Assembly: GCA_964385715.1 (NCBI GenBank)
Contig: CAYLRE010000223.1
Location: 1-8,036, forward strand
Direction: 5' to 3'
DNA length: 8,036 bases
Source: MB-PLM-2 sp964385715
GTDB taxonomy: Bacteria > Planctomycetota > Planctomycetia > Pirellulales > UBA7805
Shown: positions 1 through 6,213 of the stretch, one piece after another
How positions within the stretch are numbered: position 1 is the first letter of the stretch
Layout: each line of letters opens with the position of its first letter
Notes under the pieces: model-generated
The model's database searches: none
What the model saw: the letters and a program-made list of their open reading frames with translations, nothing else
Told to the model about the DNA's origin: nothing
Program-made: the position numbers and the translations under genes

Positions 1-1
1 C

Positions 2-349
2 AGCGATCTTTTTGACTCCGTCCCGCCCGGCGAGCCGTACGATGTCATTCTCAGCAATCCGCCATATATCGCGGAGAATGAGGTGGACATGATGGCGGCC
101 GAAACGCGAGACTACGAGCCGCGGCTGGCCCTGTTCGCAGGGGAATCCGGCACCGAAGTGATCGAGCGACTCGTTCCCCAAGCGGCCGAGCGACTCGCTC
201 CCGGCGGTTCGCTGCTTATGGAGATCAGTCCCATGATCGAAGAACGTGTGGTTGGCCTGTTCGAGGGGCAGGCGACGTGGGAGCTGCTGCCGGTGGTCAA
301 GGATCTCGCCGGGCTGTCGCGAGTCGTGCATGCTCGCAAGGTCGGCTAG
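2..349 (+). CDS. prmC: PrmC (HemK), release factor glutamine methyltransferase, 3' part
   Basis: This is the C-terminal 115 residues of a gene that begins before the window; the reading frame is open from base 2 to a TAG stop. The visible part starts just before the family signature NPPYI (residues 19-23 of the fragment), the motif that binds the target glutamine in N5-glutamine methyltransferases. It is followed by a typical PrmC tail: an acidic stretch, EPRLALFAGESGTEVIERLV, then a beta strand with LLMEIS. PrmC transfers a methyl group from S-adenosylmethionine to the glutamine of the GGQ motif in class I release factors, in the cytoplasm. In many bacteria prfA lies directly upstream, which cannot be seen here. 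murA follows on the same strand after 72 bases, so the two are probably cotranscribed. The AdoMet-binding part lies outside the window. The assignment is firm for the family and inferred for the exact substrate. Confidence 0.9.
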   Translation, partial: SDLFDSVPPGEPYDVILSNPPYIAENEVDMMAAETRDYEPRLALFAGESGTEVIERLVPQAAERLAPGGSLLMEISPMIEERVVGLFEGQATWELLPVVKDLAGLSRVVHARKVG

Positions 350-406
350 TCGATCGACACGCAGCGGCCAAGTTTAAGGATAAGTCGGGCACGCGCTTCG
401 CGGTTC

Positions 407-411
407 AAGGA
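407..411 (+). promoter_or_regulatory. Ribosome binding site of murA
   Basis: AAGGA lies 10 bases before the ATG at 422. It is a moderate Shine-Dalgarno match and supports that start. The 72-base gap after prmC holds no gene and no clear promoter. Confidence 0.5.
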
Positions 412-421
412 AAGCGACTGC

Positions 422-1804
422 ATGGATGCCTATCGAATCATTGGAGGGCGACCGCTTTGTGGTACGGCCAGGGTCGCGGGAGCCAAGAATGCGGCGCTTC
501 CGATTCTTGCGGCTTCGCTGCTGGCAGATGGTCCGGTGGAGCTGACGAACGTCCCGCAAGTAACGGACGTCAATACGCTCTGTAGCGTGCTCAGGGCATT
601 GGGCGTCTCCGTCCAGCGAGACGAGACGAATGCGAGAGACGGCACGCCAGGTCGTGTGCAGCTATTGGCGGATCACACGGCCGCCTGTTTGGCGCCGGAA
701 CACTTGGTCTCAAGAATGCGGGCCAGCTTCTGTGTCTTGGGGCCGCTGCTAGCTCGCCGAGGTCGTGCGGTGGTTTCGCTGCCCGGGGGGTGCAATCTTG
801 GTGATCGGCCGGTCGACCTTCACTTGAAAGGACTGGCCGCTTTGGGAGCCGATATTCGTATCCAAAAGGGATACGTGGTTGCTGAAGCGAATCGCCTGCA
901 AGGTGCGGAAATCGACATGCACGGCCCGCGTGGTCCGACCGTAACTGGAACCGCCAACGTGATGATGGCCGCGGCGTTGGCTGCAGGCGTAACTCGAATT
1001 CGTGGTGCCGCGAGAGAGCCGGAGATTGTCGACCTAGGCCGATTCCTCAATCGCATGGGTGCGGACATCGAAGGGCTCGGTGAATCGACCGTGACCATTC
1101 GCGGCGTGTCGCGGCTTGCTGGCTGTTCTCACAGGATCATTCCCGATCGTATCGAAGCGGCGACCATGTTGCTGGCGGCAGCGATTACCGGCGGTGAGGT
1201 GACGCTCGAGGGCGTCTGTGCCGATCATATCACGGCTGTGTCGGAGCTGCTGCAATCGGCCGGAGCCACGATAACCCGAGAGCAGGATTTGCTCATGCTG
1301 CGTGCTGCGGATCCGCTGGCGGCGATTCAGTTCGCGGCCCGCCCTTTTCCACACATGCCGACCGATCTTCAACCGCAGCTGATGGCCCTGTCGTGTGTCT
1401 CACGTGGTACCAGTCGAGTTGAAGACCGAGTGTTTCCTGCTCGTTGGCGCCATGCGGCCGAACTGCGCCGCATGGGCGCTCAAATTGAGGTCGGGCAATG
1501 CCGTGACGTCTCCGCAGGCGAAGCCGGCTATGGCGTGGCCAGCGTGGTTGGCGTTGAGTGGCTTCTCGGGGCTCGCGTGCAGGCGAGCGATCTTAGAGCG
1601 GGAGTCGCGCTGGTGCTGGCGGGATTGGCCGCCCAGGGTGAAACAATCGTTACGGGCACTCATCATATCGATCGCGGTTACCAGCGGCTCGAGCAGAAGC
1701 TGTGCTCGCTTGGCGCCGATATCGAACGGGTTGAAGTACCTGATTCAGGCGCCGATACGAGTGACGGGATGCGCCGTCGTTCGCGCCACCCGCATGCCGC
1801 CTAG
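422..1804 (+). CDS. murA: MurA, UDP-N-acetylglucosamine 1-carboxyvinyltransferase
   Basis: MurA transfers enolpyruvate from phosphoenolpyruvate to UDP-N-acetylglucosamine, the first committed step of peptidoglycan synthesis, in the cytoplasm. The protein has 460 residues. Key residues known from E. coli MurA are in place: Lys22 and Asn23 in GAKNAALPI, Arg100 (E. coli Arg91), the catalytic loop PGGCNLGDRPVD with Cys124 (Cys115) and Arg129 (Arg120), the catalytic Asp315 in MPTDLQPQ (Asp305), Arg392 (Arg371) and Arg418 in HIDRGY (Arg397). A cysteine at 124 predicts fosfomycin sensitivity. It is about 41 residues longer than the E. coli enzyme: about nine extra near residues 66-80, about ten near 360-378, and a C-terminal tail of about 20 residues ending in an Arg/His-rich stretch. 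The usual ENRF after the conserved Val-Phe is PARW here (339-342). The ATG start has a Shine-Dalgarno sequence. The stop overlaps that of the convergent neighbour. Confidence 0.96.
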   Translation: MDAYRIIGGRPLCGTARVAGAKNAALPILAASLLADGPVELTNVPQVTDVNTLCSVLRALGVSVQRDETNARDGTPGRVQLLADHTAACLAPEHLVSRMRASFCVLGPLLARRGRAVVSLPGGCNLGDRPVDLHLKGLAALGADIRIQKGYVVAEANRLQGAEIDMHGPRGPTVTGTANVMMAAALAAGVTRIRGAAREPEIVDLGRFLNRMGADIEGLGESTVTIRGVSRLAGCSHRIIPDRIEAATMLLAAAITGGEVTLEGVCADHITAVSELLQSAGATITREQDLLMLRAADPLAAIQFAARPFPHMPTDLQPQLMALSCVSRGTSRVEDRVFPARWRHAAELRRMGAQIEVGQCRDVSAGEAGYGVASVVGVEWLLGARVQASDLRAGVALVLAGLAAQGETIVTGTHHIDRGYQRLEQKLCSLGADIERVEVPDSGADTSDGMRRRSRHPHAA

Positions 1805-2820
1805 GTTGTTTTGGCCGGCGGCAGTCCTCGAAAAATTCGCTGCCGCAACACGTTCTTCGCTGACGTGAACGGTTCGTCGCCCGCGTCTTCTGCCAAAGCG
1901 CGATAGACCATGTGGAACTTGGCGTCGAGATCGTCGGCGTAGTGGACGATCGTTGCTTCGGGTGTCATCGGCGGCTTAGGCGATCCCCATTCTGGGAGAC
2001 GTTGATGGGCCACGACGATGTGTTCGAGTCGCAGCAGTGTTTCTTCAGCGATCGGGATCTCGGCCGCGGCTTCACGAATCAGATCACGTCCTTGCAGGAT
2101 GTGGCCGACGAGGTGACCGGCCGGCCCATACTCGGCTCCTTCTGGGCGAAGGTCATACTCGCGTAGCTTGCCGATGTCGTGCAGGATTGCTCCCGCCACG
2201 ACAAGATCTTTGGATAGCGGCGGTCGCATATCCTCATAGTAGTCTTGGTACTTTTCCGACAGGTGAACGGCGGTTCGTGTAACGCTGAGCGTGTGTTCAA
2301 GGAGGCCTCCGGCGTAGGCGTGGTGATTCTGCCTGGCCGCAGGGAATCTGCAAAAGTCATTCCGGTTTTCGGTCAGCAGGTGGGAAACGAGCGCGGCCAG
2401 CGGTTCTTCCGCCACGTGCTCTTCGACGATGTCGAGCAGTTCGTCGAACATGGCGTCCGGACAGAATCGTGACTGAGGTTGGCACATCAGCGAATCAAAG
2501 CCGGCTTCCGCGTCGGCATCGCAAACGGGACGAATCTTGTAGATGTCGAGTTGTGGACCGTAGTTCGTTTCGCGGTAGACGGCCCGCAGTTTGTAGAACT
2601 CACCGGGCGTCCATTCTTCTTGGCAGGCTCGAGAATGGGCGGTGTCTTGCCAGATTGGAAAGCGAACTTCTCGCCCCGCATCGCGAAACCCGACCTTGTG
2701 GTATGGCTTGCCATCGCGGGTTTTCAACTCTTCCTTGCTTGTCATCAGAGCGAAGAAGTCGCCCTCGTCGCCGTCGCCCATGTCGGCCAGGAGTACGGTT
2801 GTTGTCCGTTGCGTTGTCAT
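1801..2820 (-). CDS. YhaM-type 3'-5' exoribonuclease (OB-fold plus HD domain)
   Basis: The product has 339 residues from the ATG at 2820. Residues about 5-105 look like an OB-fold nucleic-acid-binding domain (VLLADMGDGDEGDFFAL, then strands with KPYHKVGFRDAGREVRFPIW). The second half is an HD metal-dependent phosphohydrolase domain: HHAYAGGLLEHT, then the HD pair in ILHDIGKLREY (about residues 214-215), HLVGHI, LEHIVVAHQ and HYADDLDAK. This domain order and these histidines match B. subtilis YhaM, which trims RNA (and DNA) from the 3' end using metal ions. The role here is inferred from the family. A longer reading frame starts at 2847 (MSSSWRAGE before this Met), but GGAGG nine bases upstream of the second ATG, and a better fit of the OB-fold start, favour 2820. 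The gene stands alone on this strand and converges with murA. The 3'-adjacent gene on the other side, PAP2, is about 200 bases upstream, so it probably has its own promoter. Confidence 0.85.
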   Translation of the reverse strand: MTTQRTTTVLLADMGDGDEGDFFALMTSKEELKTRDGKPYHKVGFRDAGREVRFPIWQDTAHSRACQEEWTPGEFYKLRAVYRETNYGPQLDIYKIRPVCDADAEAGFDSLMCQPQSRFCPDAMFDELLDIVEEHVAEEPLAALVSHLLTENRNDFCRFPAARQNHHAYAGGLLEHTLSVTRTAVHLSEKYQDYYEDMRPPLSKDLVVAGAILHDIGKLREYDLRPEGAEYGPAGHLVGHILQGRDLIREAAAEIPIAEETLLRLEHIVVAHQRLPEWGSPKPPMTPEATIVHYADDLDAKFHMVYRALAEDAGDEPFTSAKNVLRQRIFRGLPPAKTT

Positions 2821-2829
2821 CTCGCCAGC

Positions 2830-2834
2830 CCTCC
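2830..2834 (-). promoter_or_regulatory. Ribosome binding site that sets the start of the YhaM-like gene
   Basis: On the minus strand GGAGG lies nine bases before the ATG at 2820. No comparable site precedes the upstream ATG at 2847, so the shorter product of 339 residues is preferred over 348. Confidence 0.6.
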
Positions 2835-2884
2835 ACGAAGAACTCATGAAGCGTAAGATTGCCCGGTTGTCGCCTCTTTCGTTT

Positions 2885-2896
2885 CACTCGCGAGTG
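2885..2896. promoter_or_regulatory. 12-bp perfect palindrome upstream of the YhaM-like gene
   Basis: CACTCGCGAGTG is its own reverse complement over all 12 bases. It lies about 65 bases before the start codon at 2820, in the only spacer that can hold that gene's promoter. This is a plausible operator for a dimeric regulator, but a perfect 12-mer is expected about twice by chance in 8 kb, so the support is modest. Confidence 0.3.
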
Positions 2897-2976
2897 GCGG
2901 ATGGAACGAGGCGATTCTTCCAGGCTAGCGGCACAATGACGTGGTTGCTAGTGATTTCTGCCTAAATGGCGGTGGC

Positions 2977-3024
2977 CCGCATGTTTTGTTTGATGCGGAA
3001 TAAGAGACTGCCGCCTCTGGGCAG
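2977..3024 (-). terminator. Two small stem-loops after the PAP2 gene, weak terminator candidates
   Basis: Just past the PAP2 stop (minus strand), CTGCC at 3008-3012 pairs with GGCAG at 3020-3024 around a seven-base loop. A second hairpin pairs CCGCAT at 2977-2982 with ATGCGG at 2993-2998 around ten bases. Neither is followed by a clear run of U, so intrinsic termination is uncertain. The rest of the 204-base spacer 2821-3024 holds no gene that I can support. Confidence 0.3.
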
Positions 3025-3789
3025 CTAGCCGCCGCTTCGTCCCAGACGGGCAGCCAGGCGTTCCAGTTGGCGATCAAACAGCGGAGCGATATGTTGGGCG
3101 AGATAGGCGATCAGTAGTGCCGTAGCAATGCCCGCATAGACGTCGACTGCCCAGTGAGCTCGCAGAACGACGACCGCCGCGATCTGGAATAGACCCGTCA
3201 TCAAGCCGAGCAGCAGATACCCGAGTCGTCCGAGCCGGGCCAATTCCACGGCCCCATAGACCGCGATGGCCGTGTGCCCGGAGAAGAAGAAGTCGTTGCC
3301 GACCTTGTAAGTCACCAGCAGTCCTGGCGGTTCCCAGCCGCCGAGTGTTGGTTGATGCCAGATCATCTCCGGCGGAGCCGGGAGTGCCGACATGCCTTGG
3401 CAGATCTGCCGTAGAGCGAACAGGATTAGTAGCCCTAAGAAGGGGCGTGTACTGCTGCCGAAGATGGCTCGGGCAAACAGGTAGATCGCTAGCACGTTGA
3501 TTAGCAGGGAGCTGACGATCAGCAAGTAGTCGGCAACTCGCTCGTTATTGTTCAGGTAGGTATTGACCGGCTCCGTCAACTTGAGCAGTCCGTCGCCGCT
3601 CAACATTCCTTTGGCAACGGCGGGATCGAATTGGATGTCGCGGGCTCCGATCAGTCCTTGGGTCCAGAACCATAATCCAAGTCCGACGGCGATCAGCAGC
3701 ACGCGGAGCGCGATCAGCGCCGGCGTTAGCGGGGCCGGTTCGCCCGCCAGAGGAGGGGTCGATGCAGACGTGGTTTGAGCGTTAGACAA
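3025..3789 (-). CDS. PAP2-superfamily membrane enzyme, sphingomyelin-synthase-like (PAP2_C)
   Basis: This integral membrane protein has 254 residues, with hydrophobic segments at about 22-44, 88-110, 114-131, 167-186, 188-209 and 213-234. Three motifs match those of sphingomyelin synthases in sequence and spacing: R127-x-I...LPAP (127-139), D166-FFFSGHT with His172, and HWAVD with His212 and Asp216. These supply the His-His-Asp triad that transfers or hydrolyses a phospho head group on a lipid; in classic PAP2 enzymes the second histidine sits in a different context (SRxxxxxHxxxD). The substrate cannot be read from the sequence: it could be a lipid phosphatase or a head-group transferase. The start is TTG, eight bases inside the end of the upstream acyltransferase gene, preceded by AAGAGGA at seven bases; the next in-frame Met is residue 62, after the first membrane segment. 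The overlap implies cotranscription and translational coupling with the acyltransferase. Confidence 0.8.
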   Translation of the reverse strand: MSNAQTTSASTPPLAGEPAPLTPALIALRVLLIAVGLGLWFWTQGLIGARDIQFDPAVAKGMLSGDGLLKLTEPVNTYLNNNERVADYLLIVSSLLINVLAIYLFARAIFGSSTRPFLGLLILFALRQICQGMSALPAPPEMIWHQPTLGGWEPPGLLVTYKVGNDFFFSGHTAIAVYGAVELARLGRLGYLLLGLMTGLFQIAAVVVLRAHWAVDVYAGIATALLIAYLAQHIAPLFDRQLERLAARLGRSGG

Positions 3790-5014
3790 CTCGAAGTCCT
3801 CTTGTCGGTTCAGGAGGATTGTTGATGACGTCGACTAGGTTGGCCGCCATCTGTTCGCCAAGTTCGGCCATCACCGGGTCGCCGTCTTGGTTACGTTCCC
3901 TTTTGGCTGGCACTTCGATCGCATCGCCGATCTGAATCACCAGATCGAGCGGCCCCTGCGGCGTGGCTACATCGAAGAGATCCTCTTCAACGCTCTCGAC
4001 CAGCTCCAGCAGTCGCTCAGGTGAACCATCGCCAACCTGATAGCCGGGCGGGTAACAGCCGAGCTGCTGCGCGTAGTAGCAGTCGGCCAGCTGTTTCCAT
4101 CGCCGTTGTCGCTCTTCTTCTGTGACTTTCTTGGCGACCATGTCGGGCAAGATTCGCGTCCGCAATCGCTGCACACGTTGGTAATCGCTGCGAAGTAGCG
4201 GCTCGTCGTCAGCCCATTCGGCTTCGAGCGGGTCGAGAATCTGGTCAATCAAATAACGAATGCGTTCATCAGGATCGCCCGAGCGAGCTTCTCCAAGAAA
4301 CTCCGTCTCTCGCCGCGCGATGAGGCCTGCGAACGCGCGTTCGGCCCGCTGTTGGAAAGAGAGGCTTGCGTCTTGCGCTAGGCCGAGTTCGCTTTCGACT
4401 TTGTTCAGAACCGGTGGCAGTGTCTTGTTAAGATCGCCTCGAAAGAAATACTTAAAGACGACCCCGTGCAGAACCACCTTGCCTGGCGGCTTGAGTTTGG
4501 CTCGTCGCTTGGCAGCCATGCGGGCGATGAGTGCTGAGCCGTCTAGGAGCGGGGCGATCTGGTCGTTGTGTCGGGTGACGAGTCCTTCGGCAAAGATAAT
4601 GATCGGGCGGTCGGCGGTGGCGATCGCTTCCACACAGAAGCTAAGCGAGGCGTGGTCGGAGCCTTCGCGATTGATGCTGAATGCGCCGCACCGGCGCATA
4701 AGGAAAATTTGAATCGCCGAGCCGAAGAACGTGTGTCGGCTGGCCATGCAATAAAACGGATGCTTGACCGCGTGGGTTATCCAACTGGCCGCCATCGGGT
4801 CGCACGGCCGAGGGTGGTTGCTGGTGACGACGATGCCGTGTCCGGCGTCGAGCGATGCTCGCATCTTCTCGGCACCACGTACCTCGCAGCCGCGAACCTG
4901 GTAGTTTTTCTTAACGTACCGTCCGCCCAGCAGGCGGGTCACCAGCCAGGGCGACCAACGTCCGCGATGTGGCGAGATGAACTCGTAGGGATCTTCGACG
5001 ACGACAGTTTGCAT
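3782..5014 (-). CDS. PlsC-family 1-acylglycerol-3-phosphate acyltransferase-like protein
   Basis: The product has 410 residues from the ATG at 5014; a GTG at 5023 would add three, and neither start has a Shine-Dalgarno sequence. Numbered on the longer form, the acyltransferase motifs are NHPRPCD with His70 and Asp75 (the HX4D catalytic pair), FSINRE at 115-120 (motif II) and IIFAEG at 142-147 (motif III, with Ala in place of the usual Pro). The family moves an acyl chain from acyl-ACP or acyl-CoA onto lysophosphatidate or related lipids at the inner face of the membrane. No clear membrane span is present, so peripheral attachment is likely. The region after about residue 200 is long and charged, with no domain I can name (rich in Arg/Glu at 280-310). 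Plain PlsC proteins have about 240 residues. The gene overlaps the following PAP2 enzyme by eight bases, suggesting a joint lipid pathway. The acceptor lipid is unknown. Confidence 0.85.
   Translation of the reverse strand: MQTVVVEDPYEFISPHRGRWSPWLVTRLLGGRYVKKNYQVRGCEVRGAEKMRASLDAGHGIVVTSNHPRPCDPMAASWITHAVKHPFYCMASRHTFFGSAIQIFLMRRCGAFSINREGSDHASLSFCVEAIATADRPIIIFAEGLVTRHNDQIAPLLDGSALIARMAAKRRAKLKPPGKVVLHGVVFKYFFRGDLNKTLPPVLNKVESELGLAQDASLSFQQRAERAFAGLIARRETEFLGEARSGDPDERIRYLIDQILDPLEAEWADDEPLLRSDYQRVQRLRTRILPDMVAKKVTEEERQRRWKQLADCYYAQQLGCYPPGYQVGDGSPERLLELVESVEEDLFDVATPQGPLDLVIQIGDAIEVPAKRERNQDGDPVMAELGEQMAANLVDVINNPPEPTRGLRVV
3797..3803 (-). promoter_or_regulatory. Ribosome binding site supporting the TTG start of the PAP2 gene
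   Basis: AAGAGGA on the minus strand lies seven bases before TTG at 3789-3787, inside the last codons of the acyltransferase gene. It supports a non-ATG start coupled to upstream translation. Confidence 0.5.
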
Positions 5015-5146
5015 AGCGGTCACGCAATGGAGGAAGCGGCCGCCATGAAGTCAGCGGTGCTCGGTTGAGTGCGAATGTAGCGGGATTGCGGCTTCGGCGC
5101 CAATGCGGCATCCGTAATCGGTATATCTTCTCGCTTTGCAGGCCGT

Positions 5147-5182
5147 TGCCGGCAGTTCGCGTGAAGTGAGCCGTGCCGGCAG
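5147..5182. repeat. Direct repeat of a palindromic 9-mer in the divergent spacer
   Basis: TGCCGGCAG occurs at 5147-5155 and 5174-5182, 27 bases apart. Each copy contains the perfect 8-bp palindrome TGCCGGCA. The spacer lies between the divergent acyltransferase and xer genes, so a pair of operator sites is possible. A regulator cannot be named. Confidence 0.35.
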
Positions 5183-5224
5183 GCCGAAGCAATTCTAAGG
5201 CAGTTTCCCTATTTCTGGTCCTCG

Positions 5225-5230
5225 TATTAT
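5225..5230 (+). promoter_or_regulatory. Possible -10 element of a leaderless xer promoter
   Basis: TATTAT matches the -10 consensus TATAAT at five of six bases and ends five bases before the ATG at 5236. A transcript starting about seven bases downstream would begin at or next to the A of that ATG. No good -35 is seen and there is no Shine-Dalgarno sequence, which fits a leaderless message but does not prove it. No other promoter stands out in the 221-base spacer 5015-5235. Confidence 0.3.
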
Positions 5231-5235
5231 CGGCC

Positions 5236-6177
5236 ATGTCTCCGCTGCGTCGTAAACCTCGTCCCAAGAAACTCACGAAGCCCGATCCGTCTGGCAAGCG
5301 GTTCCTGGGGCCGTTTTTGGATTATGCGCGGACGGAGTGCCATTTGTCTGAGAATACGGTCGCCGCATACCGTCGCGATTTGACCCGCTTCTTCCGTTGG
5401 CTGGGCAAACGAGATCTGCTGAAGCTCGATATTCGCACGCTGGCCGACTACCCGGCCTGGCTCCGGAATGAGGAGTTGGCGCCCGCCAGTTCAGCGCGAC
5501 ATATCGTGGCGCTTCGAGTCTTCTTTCGGTATCTACAACTCGAAGGGGTTATGACCGACAACCTGGCTGAGCTGCTGGGCACGCAAAAACTTTGGCAACG
5601 CGTGCCGGAAGTGCTCTCCGCTAAAGAGGTCGATCGACTGTTGGCCAGCCCCGATCACAACGATCCGCACTGGCGACGTGATCGTGCCATGTTGGAGTTG
5701 CTCTACGCGACCGGGTGCCGGGCTTCGGAGCTGACCGGATTGAAGGTGGCCGATGTTCATCTCAATGACGGCTACTGCATTTGTCACGGCAAAGGGGACA
5801 AGCAGCGCATCGTGCCTCTGGGGCGGCGTTCGCGTGAAGCGGTCGAGTCGTACTTAGAGAGCGACCGCAAGAAGCTGGCCCAGAGGCAAACACCGGAACA
5901 GCCTTGGTTGCTACTTTCTGTACGCGGCAAGGCACTGCGGCGAGAGCGTATTTGGGAACTGCTCAAGAAGTATGCCGCCCGCGAGGGACTGTCGGCCGCG
6001 GCCAGTCCGCATACGCTCCGCCACAGCTTCGCCACGCACTTGCTCTCAGGCGGAGCCGACATGCGACAGGTACAAGAGATGCTAGGGCATGCGAGCATCG
6101 CCACCACGCAGATCTACACACACGTCGATGTGTCCCGGCTTCGTCAGGTTCACCAGCAGTACCATCCGCGTGGGTAG
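5236..6177 (+). CDS. xerD: XerC/XerD-type site-specific tyrosine recombinase
   Basis: The product has 313 residues from the ATG at 5236, the usual Xer length. Residues about 20-105 form the SAM-like core-binding domain (LDYARTECHLSENTVAAYRR); the catalytic domain follows from about 127. All tyrosine-recombinase catalytic residues are present: Arg162 in TGCRASEL, Lys186 in HGKGDKQR, His259 and Arg262 in PHTLRHSFATHLL, His285 in LGHASIATT and the nucleophile Tyr294 in IYTHV. Spacings match E. coli XerD except for one extra residue between Lys and the first His, so XerD is preferred to XerC. Xer proteins resolve chromosome dimers at dif near the terminus; no dif-like site was seen here. A GTG at 5173 would add 21 residues including a hydrophobic run, which is unlike Xer proteins and probably not translated. 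No integrase cargo, attachment site or transposon end is visible, so a housekeeping role is more likely than a mobile one. It converges with the exbD cluster 31 bases downstream. Confidence 0.9.
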   Translation: MSPLRRKPRPKKLTKPDPSGKRFLGPFLDYARTECHLSENTVAAYRRDLTRFFRWLGKRDLLKLDIRTLADYPAWLRNEELAPASSARHIVALRVFFRYLQLEGVMTDNLAELLGTQKLWQRVPEVLSAKEVDRLLASPDHNDPHWRRDRAMLELLYATGCRASELTGLKVADVHLNDGYCICHGKGDKQRIVPLGRRSREAVESYLESDRKKLAQRQTPEQPWLLLSVRGKALRRERIWELLKKYAAREGLSAAASPHTLRHSFATHLLSGGADMRQVQEMLGHASIATTQIYTHVDVSRLRQVHQQYHPRG

Positions 6178-6183
6178 CTGCTC

Positions 6184-6213
6184 CTAGTCTCTCGCTTTCT
6201 AGTAGTTTCTAGT
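6184..6213. repeat. Three CTAGT copies between convergent xer and exbD genes
   Basis: CTAGT occurs at 6184-6188, 6199-6203 and 6209-6213; the last two are part of a longer direct repeat TTTCTAGT with a 10-base period (6196-6203 and 6206-6213). The last copy overlaps the exbD stop codon. No convincing terminator hairpin is present in the 31-base gap. Confidence 0.4.

Noticed and set aside
393..404. CGCG-CTT-CGCG hairpin between prmC and murA as a terminator
   Set aside because: The stem is only four pairs and has no U run, and murA is expected to be cotranscribed with prmC.
1395..1868. A 157-residue plus-strand frame within the end of murA
   Set aside because: It is a shifted reading of murA, which has all its conserved residues in the main frame across the same region.
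2469..2856. Plus-strand open frames opposite the YhaM-like gene
   Set aside because: They mirror the codon pattern of the real minus-strand gene, have compositions rich in Arg, Cys and Ser, and match no family I know.
5173..5235. A GTG start for the Xer gene giving a hydrophobic, signal-like N-terminus
   Set aside because: Cytoplasmic recombinases have no signal peptide, the shorter form has the usual Xer length, and the stretch overlaps the likely promoter.
5236..6177. The tyrosine recombinase as the integrase of a mobile element
   Set aside because: There is no tRNA, attachment-site repeat, cargo gene or composition change around it, and its length and motifs are those of housekeeping Xer.
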